The notes beneath the pieces are model-generated. The model was not told the DNA's origin, did not search any database, and saw only the letters and a list, made by a program, of their open reading frames with translations. DNA of 38,868 nt from SCGC-AAA076-P13 sp964613455 (GTDB taxonomy: Bacteria; Pseudomonadota; Gammaproteobacteria; Magnimaribacterales; D2472). The DNA lies in assembly GCA_964613455.1 (NCBI GenBank), contig CAZTGS010000011.1, positions 1 to 38,868 of the forward strand, written 5' to 3'. The translations under genes were made by a program, and so were the position numbers. Positions 1 to 8,438 of this stretch are shown piece by piece (the first letter of the stretch is position 1; every line of letters starts with the position of its first letter).

Positions 1-1052
1 TTGCAAATATTGATAACGCTCCAGAAGAAAGAGAAAGAGGAATTACTATTGCTACATCTCATGTTGAGTATGTATCAACTGCTCGTCACTATGCTCACGT
101 AGATTGTCCAGGTCACGCAGACTATGTTAAAAATATGATTACTGGTGCTGCTCAGATGGATGGAGCTATATTAGTAGTAAGTGCTGCTGATGGTCCTATG
201 CCACAGACAAGAGAACATATCCTTTTATGTAGACAGGTTGGAGTTCCATATATCGTTGTATATATGAATAAAGCTGATCAAAATGATGATCCAGAAATGA
301 TAGAGCTAGTCGAGATGGAAATTAGAGAGCTACTAAGCGAATATGATTTCCCAGGTGATGATACGCCTATTATTGTTGGTAGTGCTTTAAAAGCATTAGA
401 AGGAGATACTTCTGAAATTGGAGTACCTTCAGTTACTAAATTGATTGAAACGCTAGACTCATACGTTCCAGAACCAGAAAGACCTGTAGATCTACCTTTC
501 TTAATGCCTATTGAAGATGTATTTACAATTTCAGGAAGAGGAACAGTTGTAACAGGAAGAATTGAGACTGGTATTGTTAATACTGGTGATCCACTTGAAA
601 TTATTGGAATAAAAGATACACAAGCTACAACATGTACTGGTGTGGAAATGTTCAGAAAATCTCTAGACGAAGGTCGTGCTGGAGAGAATTGCGGTGTTCT
701 TTTAAGAGGTGTTGAAAGAGAAGCTGTTGAAAGAGGACAGGTTCTATCTAAGCCTGGTGCAATTTCTCCGCATACAAAATTTGAAGCAGAGATTTATGTC
801 TTAAGTAAAGACGAGGGTGGAAGACATACTCCATTCATGAATAACTACAGACCACAATTCTATTTTAGAACAACAGATGTTACTGGAGCTTGTGAGCTAC
901 CAAGTGGCGTTGAAATGGTTATGCCTGGTGACAATATTAAAATGAATATTGAACTGATTGCTCCAATTGCAATGGACGAAGGTCTTAAATTTGCTATTAG
1001 AGAAGGCGGAAGAACAGTTGGTGCTGGTGTAGTATCAAAAATTATTGAGTAA
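1..1052 (+). CDS. tuf: Elongation factor Tu (EF-Tu), 5' end cut by window
   Basis: EF-Tu is the GTPase that brings aminoacyl-tRNA to the ribosomal A site. The reading frame is open from the first full codon at base 3, so the gene runs in from outside the window; by alignment with E. coli EF-Tu from memory about 46 residues, including the P-loop, are missing. Visible are the switch I RGIT motif, the G3 motif DCPGH, the G4 motif NKAD (NKCD in E. coli), and domains 2 and 3 ending in GRTVGAGVVSKI. The stop is TAA at 1050-1052. It lies upstream of tRNA-Trp and secE, the place of tufB in gammaproteobacteria. No second tuf follows fusA in this window. Identity is certain; copy number in the genome is unknown. 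Confidence 0.98.
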   Translation, partial: ANIDNAPEERERGITIATSHVEYVSTARHYAHVDCPGHADYVKNMITGAAQMDGAILVVSAADGPMPQTREHILLCRQVGVPYIVVYMNKADQNDDPEMIELVEMEIRELLSEYDFPGDDTPIIVGSALKALEGDTSEIGVPSVTKLIETLDSYVPEPERPVDLPFLMPIEDVFTISGRGTVVTGRIETGIVNTGDPLEIIGIKDTQATTCTGVEMFRKSLDEGRAGENCGVLLRGVEREAVERGQVLSKPGAISPHTKFEAEIYVLSKDEGGRHTPFMNNYRPQFYFRTTDVTGACELPSGVEMVMPGDNIKMNIELIAPIAMDEGLKFAIREGGRTVGAGVVSKIIE

Positions 1053-1065
1053 TAATTGATCAATT

Positions 1066-1089
1066 AGCCGAGGCCATTGTGTCTCGGCT
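1066..1089 (+). terminator. Hairpin after tuf, weak intrinsic terminator or processing site
   Basis: AGCCGAG at 1066-1072 pairs perfectly with CTCGGCT at 1083-1089 around a 10-nt loop. A T-rich but interrupted run follows (TTATTTGTCTCT). It sits 13 nt after the tuf stop and 33 nt before tRNA-Trp. The broken U-tract suggests partial termination, or a structure that helps release the tRNA from the tuf transcript. No clear promoter is visible between it and the tRNA, so some read-through is expected. Confidence 0.5.
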
Positions 1090-1122
1090 TATTTGTCTCT
1101 GAAGAATATGAAAATGTGTTTT

Positions 1123-1198
1123 AGGCCAGTAGCTCAATTGGTAGAGTACCGGTCTCCAAAACCGGGGGTTGTGGGTTCGAGACCCTCCTGGCCTGCCA
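1123..1198 (+). tRNA. trpT: tRNA-Trp (anticodon CCA)
   Basis: This is a 76-nt cloverleaf. The acceptor stem AGGCCAG (1123-1129) pairs with CTGGCCT (1188-1194), followed by discriminator G and an encoded CCA end at 1196-1198. The D-arm has AGCTCAATTGGTAGAGT, the anticodon stem CCGGT/ACCGG holds the loop with anticodon CCA at 1156-1158, and the T-arm contains GGTTCGAGACC. CCA reads UGG, so this is tryptophan tRNA. It lies between tuf and secE, a placement also known in Pseudomonas, and is probably cut from a tuf-tRNA-secE transcript. Confidence 0.97.
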
Positions 1199-1228
1199 AG
1201 TTTAACTTGCAGCCGAAATAGGAAATAT

Positions 1229-1591
1229 ATGGCTAAAGGATCAGCTTCGAAAACAGTAGATAACCTTAAGTGGTTTTTTGCTCTTGCAGTATTTAGTTCT
1301 GCTGTTATCGGAAATAGTTATTTCATTGAAGTGGCTTTCTTATACAGAGTTCTTGCTGTTGTATTTTTGTTTCTTGTTGGCTTAGGAATAATGGCCGTTA
1401 CAAATTTTGGATCTAATGCGATTAAGCTTATGAGAGAATCTAGAACGGAAATAAGAAGAGTTGTATGGCCTACTAGAATGGAAACAACTCAAACTTTCTT
1501 AGTTGTATTTACTTCTATTGTTGTTTTGTGTTTATTTTTTTGGGCGTTAGAGTCGCTATTAACTTTCTTAACTAAATTGGTACTTGGGTAA
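1229..1591 (+). CDS. secE: Preprotein translocase subunit SecE
   Basis: SecE clamps SecY in the inner-membrane SecYEG channel. The product has 120 residues with three hydrophobic segments (about 13-32, 37-57 and 88-115), the three-helix form typical of gammaproteobacteria. The conserved cytoplasmic stretch before the last helix, ending VVWPTR (about 78-83), is present. The frame is open upstream into the tRNA, but ATG at 1229 is chosen because it lies outside the tRNA, follows AGGAAA, and gives a family-sized protein. nusG starts four bases after its stop, as in most bacteria. Confidence 0.96.
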   Translation: MAKGSASKTVDNLKWFFALAVFSSAVIGNSYFIEVAFLYRVLAVVFLFLVGLGIMAVTNFGSNAIKLMRESRTEIRRVVWPTRMETTQTFLVVFTSIVVLCLFFWALESLLTFLTKLVLG

Positions 1592-1595
1592 CATT

Positions 1596-2123
1596 ATGGA
1601 TTGGTACGTAATACAAGCATATTCTGGATACGAGCAAAAAGTTAAGATAGCTCTTGAAGAAAAAATAGAGCTTAATAATTTATCAGAAAAATTTGGTGAA
1701 ATTCTTATACCTACCGAACAAATAGTTGAACTAAAAGGTGGAACTAAAAAAACTACTGAAAGAAAATTCTTTCCTGGCTACATATTAATACAAATGCTTC
1801 TTGAAGATGATTCATGGCAATTAGTTCAATCTACAGCTCGAGTATCAGGATTTGTTGGAGGGACTAAAGATAGACCACTCCCAATTTCAGAAGATGATGT
1901 AAATAATATTATTAACAGAATTGAGGTTGGAGAAGATGCTCCAGCTCCAAAAACTATATACGAGCCTGGTGAAGTTGTTAGAGTTTGTGATGGCCCATTT
2001 AATGACTTTAATGGCGTAGTTGAAAATGTAGACTATGAAAGAAATATGGTTAAAGTAGCAGTACAAATATTAGGTAGAGCAACACCTGTTGATCTAGAGT
2101 TTATGCAAATAGAGAAAACGTAA
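1596..2123 (+). CDS. nusG: Transcription termination/antitermination protein NusG
   Basis: NusG binds the RNA polymerase clamp through its N-terminal NGN domain and links to Rho or to ribosomal protein S10 through its C-terminal KOW domain. The 175-residue product begins MDWYVIQAYSGYE, has the NGN core with RKFFPGY (about 56-62) and GFVGG (85-89), and a KOW domain from about residue 123 with EPGEVVRV and GPFNDFNGVV. The frame extends upstream to a TTG at 1584 that would overlap secE; ATG at 1596 matches the conserved WYVIQ start better. Its stop shares one base with the rplK start, so the two are probably translationally coupled. Confidence 0.97.
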   Translation: MDWYVIQAYSGYEQKVKIALEEKIELNNLSEKFGEILIPTEQIVELKGGTKKTTERKFFPGYILIQMLLEDDSWQLVQSTARVSGFVGGTKDRPLPISEDDVNNIINRIEVGEDAPAPKTIYEPGEVVRVCDGPFNDFNGVVENVDYERNMVKVAVQILGRATPVDLEFMQIEKT

Positions 2124-2551
2124 TGGCAAAAAAAGTAGCAAATATTCTTAAATTACAAATACCAGCTGGTGGAGCTAATCCTAGCCCTCCTGTTGGACCT
2201 GCATTGGGACAAGTTGGCGTAAATATTATGGATTTCTGTAATGCATTTAATGCAGAAACCCAAAGTGCAGAAAAGGGAATGCCTCTTCCGGTTGTAATAA
2301 CTGTATATGAAGACAAATCATTTACCTTTGTTGTAAAAACACCACCAGCAGCTGTGCTAATTAAAAAAGCTTTAAATATTCCTAAAGGAAGCGGTGAACC
2401 TAATAGAGAAAAAGTTGGAAAATTAACAAGAGCTCAATTAGAAGATATTGCAAAACAAAAAGAACCAGATTTAAATTCAAACGATATTGATGCAGCAGTT
2501 CTTATTATTGCTGGTACTGCAAGAAGCATGGGAGTAGAGGTAGATCTATGA
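2123..2551 (+). CDS. rplK: 50S ribosomal protein L11
   Basis: L11 forms the GTPase-associated centre on 23S rRNA together with L10 and L7/L12. The product has 142 residues, the same length as in E. coli, with the N-terminal PSPPVGPALGQ motif (about 20-30) of the thiostrepton-region domain and a C-terminal rRNA-binding domain ending in GTARSMG. Its ATG overlaps the nusG stop by one base and its TGA stop overlaps the rplA start (ATGA). With no spacer upstream there is no room for a separate E. coli-like L1 target site ahead of this gene. Confidence 0.98.
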   Translation: MAKKVANILKLQIPAGGANPSPPVGPALGQVGVNIMDFCNAFNAETQSAEKGMPLPVVITVYEDKSFTFVVKTPPAAVLIKKALNIPKGSGEPNREKVGKLTRAQLEDIAKQKEPDLNSNDIDAAVLIIAGTARSMGVEVDL

Positions 2552-3240
2552 GCAAGGTAACAAAAAAACAAAAAATTATTCTTGAAAAAGTTGATCCTGA
2601 AAAAACTTATTCTATAGCAGAGGCATTAGAGATAATGCAATCTGTAAAATCTGAAAAGTTTGAAGAGTCTGTTGATATTGCAGTTAGATTGGGTGTAGAT
2701 CCTAATAAATCAGATCAGAATGTTAGAGGAGCAGTAACTCTACCTAATAGTTTAGGAAAACAAGTTACTGTTGCAGTATTTGCAGATGGTGACCAGGCTG
2801 AAGCAGCCAAAGCAGCTGGTGCTGAACATATCGGAATGGATGATCTCGCTGAAAAATTCACTAAAGAAGAAATAAGTGTTGATGTTGTTATTTCAACAAA
2901 CGCTGCAATGAAAGTTGTAGGCAAGCTTGGACAAGTTTTAGGACCTAAAGGATTAATGCCAAACCCTAAAACTGGAACAGTTTCTGATGATGTTGCTACT
3001 GCTATTAATAATGTTAAAGCAGGCCAGGTCAGATTTAGAACTGATAAAAATGGAATTATTCATGGAAGCATTGGAAAAGTATCTTTTGATGTAGCAAAAA
3101 TACATTCAAATGCTACTGCATTAATAGAAGAATTAAAAAAATTGAAACCGGCATCTGCTAAAGGTATTTTTATAGGTAATATTGCTCTAAGTAGCACTAT
3201 GGGACCTGGTATAAAAATAAGTTCATCAGAGTTGGTATAA
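2548..3240 (+). CDS. rplA: 50S ribosomal protein L1
   Basis: L1 builds the mobile stalk that handles deacylated tRNA at the E site, and in E. coli represses its own operon. The 230-residue product is close to the usual 234. Typical L1 sequence is present: GLMPNPKTGTVSDDV in the middle and a C-terminal segment with TMGPGIKI. It overlaps rplK by four bases (ATGA), so translation is likely coupled. A 161-nt untranslated stretch follows it, the largest gap of the window. Confidence 0.98.
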   Translation: MSKVTKKQKIILEKVDPEKTYSIAEALEIMQSVKSEKFEESVDIAVRLGVDPNKSDQNVRGAVTLPNSLGKQVTVAVFADGDQAEAAKAAGAEHIGMDDLAEKFTKEEISVDVVISTNAAMKVVGKLGQVLGPKGLMPNPKTGTVSDDVATAINNVKAGQVRFRTDKNGIIHGSIGKVSFDVAKIHSNATALIEELKKLKPASAKGIFIGNIALSSTMGPGIKISSSELV

Positions 3241-3244
3241 GTTT

Positions 3245-3401
3245 TAGCTCTATAAGAAATTAAAGAGCTAGATAGTTGCGTTTACGCAGCCGTCAAAGAC
3301 CGTAGGTGTCGAAAGACTTAATTTCCTACGTAGGTGGTGTTCAAATTGTAATTTCGCAATTTGTCGCCGAATGGCCGAAAGGCTTAAACAGGAGAATTGC
3401 T
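3245..3401 (+). promoter_or_regulatory. L10-type ribosomal leader of rplJL-rpoBC
   Basis: This spacer carries a chain of hairpins before rplJ: TAGCTCT/AGAGCTA (3245-3251 with 3264-3270); TGCG/CGCA (3277-3280 with 3285-3288); an outer stem CGTAGG/CCTACG (3301-3306 with 3325-3330) holding GTC-GAAA-GAC (3308-3317); CAAATTG/CAATTTG (3342-3348 with 3357-3363); and GCC-GAAA-GGC (3374-3383). The run from about 3291 to 3340 resembles the known L10 leader, to which the L10(L7/L12)4 complex binds to repress translation. The strong Shine-Dalgarno AGGAG at 3390-3394 ends the element. Family assignment rests on recall of the leader consensus. Confidence 0.8.
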
Positions 3402-3932
3402 GTGGCGTTATCGAAAAGTGAAAAAGAAAGAATAGTTGGAGAAGTTAAAGAAGTTGCATCTAATGCATCATCTTTAGTAATTTCAGATGCTAGGGGACTT
3501 AAGGTTACTGAATTATCTGAAGTTAGACAAAAAGCTACTCAATCAGGAATACACATTCAAATAATCAAGAACTCACTTGCTAAATTAGCATTTGAAGGAA
3601 CTGACTTTGGTTGTTCTGATGAAGTGCTAGTTGGTCCATCATTATTTGCTTTTTCTTTCGAAGAGCCAGGTGCAGCAGCAAAATTGCTTAAAACATATGC
3701 TAAAAACTTTGATAATTTAGAAATCAAAGCTTTAGTGGTTGAAGGGCAGTTGCTTGATGGAGGCCAAATAGATATTCTTGCAAGCCTTCCATCTAAAGAT
3801 GAGGCTTATGGTCTTATTGCAAATGTGTTGCAGGCTCCAGTAAGCAAATTTGCTACTTTATTAAATGAAGTGCCAAGTAAGCTAGCTAGGGTTTTATCAG
3901 CAGTTCAAGACAAAAAACAGGCATCTGCCTAA
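3402..3932 (+). CDS. rplJ: 50S ribosomal protein L10
   Basis: L10 anchors the L7/L12 dimers on the ribosomal stalk and is the likely ligand of the leader just upstream. The frame is open back to 3306, but GTG at 3402 is chosen: it sits seven bases after a perfect AGGAG, gives the family start MALSKSEKE (E. coli MALNLQDKQ), and leaves the structured leader untranslated. The protein has 176 residues (E. coli 165) with the C-terminal helix region for L7/L12 binding (about 135-176). The GTG start and strong SD fit tightly controlled initiation. Confidence 0.96.
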   Translation: MALSKSEKERIVGEVKEVASNASSLVISDARGLKVTELSEVRQKATQSGIHIQIIKNSLAKLAFEGTDFGCSDEVLVGPSLFAFSFEEPGAAAKLLKTYAKNFDNLEIKALVVEGQLLDGGQIDILASLPSKDEAYGLIANVLQAPVSKFATLLNEVPSKLARVLSAVQDKKQASA

Positions 3933-3950
3933 ATTATAAGGAGAATTAGA

Positions 3951-4328
3951 ATGGCAACTAGTAAAGAGGATATTTTAAAAGCTATAGAAGATATGTCAGT
4001 TATGGATCTTGTAGATCTTATTTCTGATATAGAAGAAAAGTTTGGTGTTACAGCGGCAGCAGCAGTTGCAGCAGCACCAGCTGCAGCAGGCGGAGACGCT
4101 CCAGCAGAAGAAGAAAAAACTGATTTTGATGTTGTTTTAACAGCAGCAGGAGATCAGAAAGTTCAAGTTATTAAAGCTGTTAGAGCTATAACTGGGCTTG
4201 GTTTAAAAGAAGCTAAAGATATGGTTGATGGCGCACCTAGTACTGTTAAAGAAGGTGCAAAAAAAGATGATGCAGAAGCAATGCTAGCTCAATTAATTGA
4301 AGCTGGGGCAACTGCAGAACTTAAGTAA
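3951..4328 (+). CDS. rplL: 50S ribosomal protein L7/L12
   Basis: L7/L12 is the multi-copy stalk protein that recruits translation GTPases. The 125 residues show the dimerisation domain (1-33), an Ala/Pro/Glu-rich hinge (about 34-56) and the globular factor-binding domain (57-125) with the conserved KVQVIKAVRAITGLGLKEAK helix region. Start ATG follows AAGGAG at 3938-3943 with seven bases spacing, one of the best ribosome binding sites in the window, in line with the high copy number of this protein. The rpoB gene follows after only 39 nt. Confidence 0.98.
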   Translation: MATSKEDILKAIEDMSVMDLVDLISDIEEKFGVTAAAAVAAAPAAAGGDAPAEEEKTDFDVVLTAAGDQKVQVIKAVRAITGLGLKEAKDMVDGAPSTVKEGAKKDDAEAMLAQLIEAGATAELK

Positions 4329-4367
4329 ACCATTAAACATATAAATATTAACTAAAAGGGCGCATTT

Positions 4368-7300
4368 ATGTCATACAGCTATACAGAGAAGAAAAGGATA
4401 AGAAAAAACTTTGGTACTTTCAAAAAGGTTATGGAACTTCCTAATCTAATTGAAACTCAAACTAAATCTTATGCTGAATTTTTACAGGCTGATTTGGCTC
4501 CTGAAGCAAGAAAAAAACAGGGTCTTGAAGAGGTTTTTCAATCTTTATTCCCAATTAAAAGTGTTTCAGGAAATGCTGCTCTTGAGTATGTTTCGTATGA
4601 ACTTGGAAAAAATACATATGATGTTCAAGAATGTCTTGTTCAAGGACTATCTTATTCTGCGCCATTAAGAATAAAAGTTAAGTTAGTTCTTTATGATAGA
4701 GAAACAAACTTTAAAGAAGTTAAGGATATAAAAGAAGGCGAAGTCTTTATGGGCGAAGTTCCCTTAATGACTTCAGATGCTTCATTTGTTGTTAATGGAA
4801 CTGAAAGAGTCGTTGTTGCTCAGCTTCATAGATCACCTGGTGTTTTTTATGATCATGACAAAGGCAAAACTCATTCATCTGGAAAGGTTCTTTATTCTGC
4901 AAGAATAATTCCTTACAGAGGTTCATGGCTGGACTTTGAATTTGATCCAAAAGATATATTATTTAGCAGAATAGATAGAAGAAGAAAGATACCTGCAACA
5001 ATAATGCTTAGAGCATTAGATATGGGTACCGAGGAAATATTATCTGAGTTTTATGATGAAGATATTTTCTCACTAGACAAAGAAACAGTAAAACTTGCAC
5101 TTATTCCAGAGAGATTAAGAGGTGAGACTTTACCTGTAGATATTAAAGTTAAAAGTAAAGTTTATGTAGAAGCTGGAAAAAGAATTACAGCAAGGCACAT
5201 TAAAGAACTTTCAAATGCAAAAGTTAATGAGATAACTCTTTCTGAAGAATTTTTAATTGGAAAGGTGCTTTCCAAAGATATCTTTAATAAAGAGACTGGA
5301 GAAGTTCTTCATACAGCCAATACTGAAATAGATATGACAATTTTAGAGTCATTAAAAGAGAATCATGTTAGTGAAATAGCATGCTTGTTTATAAATGAAC
5401 TTGATAAAGGACCATATATATCAAATACATTAAGATCTGATCCAACTTCAAATAGATTAGAAGCTCTTGTAGAGATATACAGAATGATGAGACCAGGAGA
5501 ACCGCCAACCAAAGATTCTGCTGAAACACTATTTAATAACTTGTTCTTTAATGAAGAAAGATATGATCTTTCAGAAGTTGGAAGAATGAAATTCAATAGA
5601 CGTCTTAAATTAGATTCAGAGAAGGATCATCCACATATTCTAGACAAAGAAGACATTATAGAAGTGATGAAAGGTATCGTTAATATTAGAGATGGACATG
5701 ACATTGTTGATGATATTGATCACTTAGGTAATAGAAGAGTTAGATCAGTTGGTGAAATGACTGCTAATCAATTTAGAGTTGGACTGATAAGAGTTGAGAG
5801 AGCCGTAAGAGAAAGATTAAGTATGGCTGAGGCAGACGAACTAGGGCCACAAGATCTTATTAATGCAAAACCTGTTACTGCTGCAATAAAAGAATTTTTT
5901 GGTTCAAGTCAGTTATCTCAGTTTATGGATCAAAATAATCCTTTATCTGAAATCACTCACAAAAGAAGAGTTTCCGCTCTAGGGCCAGGTGGTTTAACTA
6001 GAGAAAGAGCTGGCTTTGAAGTAAGAGATGTTCATCCTACTCATTATGGAAGAGTTTGCCCTATTGAAACTCCTGAAGGTCCAAACATCGGGCTCATAAA
6101 TTCTTTTGCGTCATATTCAAGAACGAATCAGTATGGATTTATAGAGACTCCTTATAGAAAAGTAGTAGATGGAAAAGTTACTGACGAAATTATGTATTTA
6201 TCTGCAATTGATGAAGCAGAGCATGTCATTGCTCAGGCTAACGTTGCACTAGATAAAAATAATAAATTTACTGATGATCTTGTAGCTGTAAGGCATGCAA
6301 GTGAATTTGAGCTAATGTCACCAGACAGGGTTGATTTGATGGATGTATCTCCACAACAGGTTGTTTCAATTGCAGCTTCACTAATTCCATTCTTGGAACA
6401 TGATGATGCTAACAGAGCACTTATGGGATCAAATATGCAACGTCAAGCAGTTCCCGTATTAAGAGCTGAAAAACCTCTAGTTGGAACCGGTTTGGAATCT
6501 GTTGTCGCAAGAGACTCTGGTGTATGTATTGTTGCTAAAAATTCTGGTGTTGTTGAAAATGTAGATGCATCAAGAATCGTTGTTAGGGTGACTGACAAAA
6601 AATCTAAGTCAGCTTCAAATGTTTACAACTTAGTTAAATATACTAGGTCTAATCAAAATACATGTATTAATCAAAGACCAATTGTTAGAGTTGGTGACAT
6701 TGTAAAAGCAGGTGATGTTCTTGCAGACGGGCCTTCTATAGATAACGGCGAGTTAGCTCTCGGACAAAATATTCGAATAGCATTCATGCCTTGGAATGGA
6801 TATAACTTCGAAGATTCAATTCTAATTTCAGAAAAAGTTGCAAGAGAAGACAGATTCACTTCTATTCATATACAAGAGATTGTTTGTGTTGCAAGAGATA
6901 CAAAACTTGGATCAGAAGAAATCACAGCTGATATTCCAAATGTTGGAGAAGGCTCACTTAATAAGCTAGACGAATGTGGAATAGTTTATGTTGGTGCTGA
7001 GGTTGTTCCAGGAGATATTTTAGTTGGAAAAATAACTCCAAAAGGAGAAACTCAACTTTCACCTGAAGAAAAACTTCTAAGAGCAATATTCGGTGAAAAA
7101 GCTTCAGATGTAAAAGATACATCGCAAAGGTCTAGTTCTAAGGGAACGGTTATAGGTGTTGAGGTATTTACAAGAGATGGTGTAGAAAAGGATGTAAGAA
7201 CTCAAGCAATTGAGCAAGATCATTTAGATCAGTCTAAGAAAGATGCTGATGATGAAGCTTCTGTTGTTGAACAAGCAACCAAAACAAGACTCTGTGAATT

Positions 7301-8429
7301 ACTTAAGTCTAAAAAAGCTATCAAAGGAAATGGAGTTAAGAAAGGAGAAACATTAACTCAAGAAAAACTAGAGTCCTTGGAGCTTAATGATATTTTCTCA
7401 ATAAGAACAGATACAGATACCATTAATGACGTCGTTGAAGATACTGAAAAAAGTTATAACGAATATGTTAAAGATATTAAAACAAGATTCGAAGAGAAAA
7501 GAGCAAAGATTATTAGAGGTCATGACTTAGCTCCAGGCGTAATAAAAATAGTAAAAGTTTATTTAGCTATTAAGAGAAGAATTCAGCCTGGTGATAAAAT
7601 GGCTGGTCGTCATGGTAATAAAGGTGTCATATCAGAAATAATGCCTGTAGAAGACATGCCTTACGATGAAAATGGTGATCCAGTTGATATAGTATTAAAT
7701 CCTCTTGGTGTTCCTTCAAGGATGAATGTAGGACAAATTCTAGAAACACATATGGGATGCGCTGCAAAAGGCATAGGTCATAAGATTGATTCAATGTTAA
7801 AAGCAAATGCAAAACCTGCTGAATTAAAAGATTATCTAGATAAGCTTTACAACACTAATGCTGCTAATAAAGAAGATATTAATTCATTTACTAATACTGA
7901 AATTCTAGAACTAGCAAATAACCTTAAAGATGGATTGCCTATTGCAACTCCAGTATTTGATGGTGCTAAAGAAAGTGAAGTAAAAGACTTATTGAAATTA
8001 GCAGATCTTCCAGAATCTGGCCAATTTACTTTGTACGATGGAAGAACAGGTTCTAAATTTGATAGACCTGTAACAGTTGGTTATATGTATATCATCAAAC
8101 TAAATCATTTAGTTGACGATAAGATGCATGCTAGATCTACTGGTTCTTATAGTCTTGTTACTCAGCAACCATTGGGCGGTAAAGCTCAGTTTGGTGGTCA
8201 AAGATTTGGTGAAATGGAAGTATGGGCTCTTGAGGCTTATGGAGCTTCTTACACACTTCAAGAAATGTTAACAGTTAAATCTGATGACGTTGCTGGAAGA
8301 ACTAAGATGTATAAAAATATTGTTGATGGAAGTTATGAAATGGACGCGAATATTCCTGAATCATTTAATGTTCTTAGTAAAGAAATTAAATCATTGGGTA
8401 TTAACCTCGAATTAGATTCAGAAAACTAG
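4368..8429 (+). CDS. rpoB: DNA-directed RNA polymerase subunit beta
   Basis: Beta subunit of RNA polymerase, 1353 residues (E. coli 1342). The rifampicin pocket begins GSSQLSQFMDQ near residue 512 and continues through THKRRVSALGPGG; the residues matching E. coli D516, H526 and S531 are unchanged, so no resistance substitution is visible there. Further blocks are RPIVRVGDIVKAGDV, the GDKMAGRHGNKGV catalytic-site stretch, and the C-terminal clamp part near GGKAQFGGQRFGEMEVWALEAYGA. The long insertion rich in Lys/Glu around residues 950-1040 matches the beta insertion known in proteobacteria. Start ATG follows AAAGGG. The TAG stop overlaps the Shine-Dalgarno of rpoC. Confidence 0.99.
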   Translation: MSYSYTEKKRIRKNFGTFKKVMELPNLIETQTKSYAEFLQADLAPEARKKQGLEEVFQSLFPIKSVSGNAALEYVSYELGKNTYDVQECLVQGLSYSAPLRIKVKLVLYDRETNFKEVKDIKEGEVFMGEVPLMTSDASFVVNGTERVVVAQLHRSPGVFYDHDKGKTHSSGKVLYSARIIPYRGSWLDFEFDPKDILFSRIDRRRKIPATIMLRALDMGTEEILSEFYDEDIFSLDKETVKLALIPERLRGETLPVDIKVKSKVYVEAGKRITARHIKELSNAKVNEITLSEEFLIGKVLSKDIFNKETGEVLHTANTEIDMTILESLKENHVSEIACLFINELDKGPYISNTLRSDPTSNRLEALVEIYRMMRPGEPPTKDSAETLFNNLFFNEERYDLSEVGRMKFNRRLKLDSEKDHPHILDKEDIIEVMKGIVNIRDGHDIVDDIDHLGNRRVRSVGEMTANQFRVGLIRVERAVRERLSMAEADELGPQDLINAKPVTAAIKEFFGSSQLSQFMDQNNPLSEITHKRRVSALGPGGLTRERAGFEVRDVHPTHYGRVCPIETPEGPNIGLINSFASYSRTNQYGFIETPYRKVVDGKVTDEIMYLSAIDEAEHVIAQANVALDKNNKFTDDLVAVRHASEFELMSPDRVDLMDVSPQQVVSIAASLIPFLEHDDANRALMGSNMQRQAVPVLRAEKPLVGTGLESVVARDSGVCIVAKNSGVVENVDASRIVVRVTDKKSKSASNVYNLVKYTRSNQNTCINQRPIVRVGDIVKAGDVLADGPSIDNGELALGQNIRIAFMPWNGYNFEDSILISEKVAREDRFTSIHIQEIVCVARDTKLGSEEITADIPNVGEGSLNKLDECGIVYVGAEVVPGDILVGKITPKGETQLSPEEKLLRAIFGEKASDVKDTSQRSSSKGTVIGVEVFTRDGVEKDVRTQAIEQDHLDQSKKDADDEASVVEQATKTRLCELLKSKKAIKGNGVKKGETLTQEKLESLELNDIFSIRTDTDTINDVVEDTEKSYNEYVKDIKTRFEEKRAKIIRGHDLAPGVIKIVKVYLAIKRRIQPGDKMAGRHGNKGVISEIMPVEDMPYDENGDPVDIVLNPLGVPSRMNVGQILETHMGCAAKGIGHKIDSMLKANAKPAELKDYLDKLYNTNAANKEDINSFTNTEILELANNLKDGLPIATPVFDGAKESEVKDLLKLADLPESGQFTLYDGRTGSKFDRPVTVGYMYIIKLNHLVDDKMHARSTGSYSLVTQQPLGGKAQFGGQRFGEMEVWALEAYGASYTLQEMLTVKSDDVAGRTKMYKNIVDGSYEMDANIPESFNVLSKEIKSLGINLELDSEN

Positions 8430-8432
8430 GAG
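8428..8432 (+). promoter_or_regulatory. Shine-Dalgarno of rpoC overlapping the rpoB stop
   Basis: AGGAG overlaps the last two bases of the rpoB TAG stop and lies six bases before the TTG start of rpoC. Ribosomes finishing rpoB would sit on the rpoC initiation site, which fits coupled synthesis of the two subunits. It also supports the TTG as the true start. Confidence 0.8.
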
Positions 8433-8438
8433 ATAAAA

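Noticed and set aside
1169..1228. Longer SecE beginning inside tRNA-Trp
   Set aside because: The start would lie in the tRNA; ATG at 1229 gives a normal SecE.
3232..3256. Promoter TTGGTA ... TATAAG before rplJ
   Set aside because: The spacer is only 13 bases, far from the usual 16-18.
3306..3401. N-terminal extension of L10 in the same frame
   Set aside because: It would translate the structured leader; AGGAG and the family start MALSK place the start at 3402.
5892..6000. Rifampicin resistance changes in rpoB, streptomycin changes in rpsL
   Set aside because: The usual positions (D516, H526, S531 equivalents; K43 and K88) are wild type.
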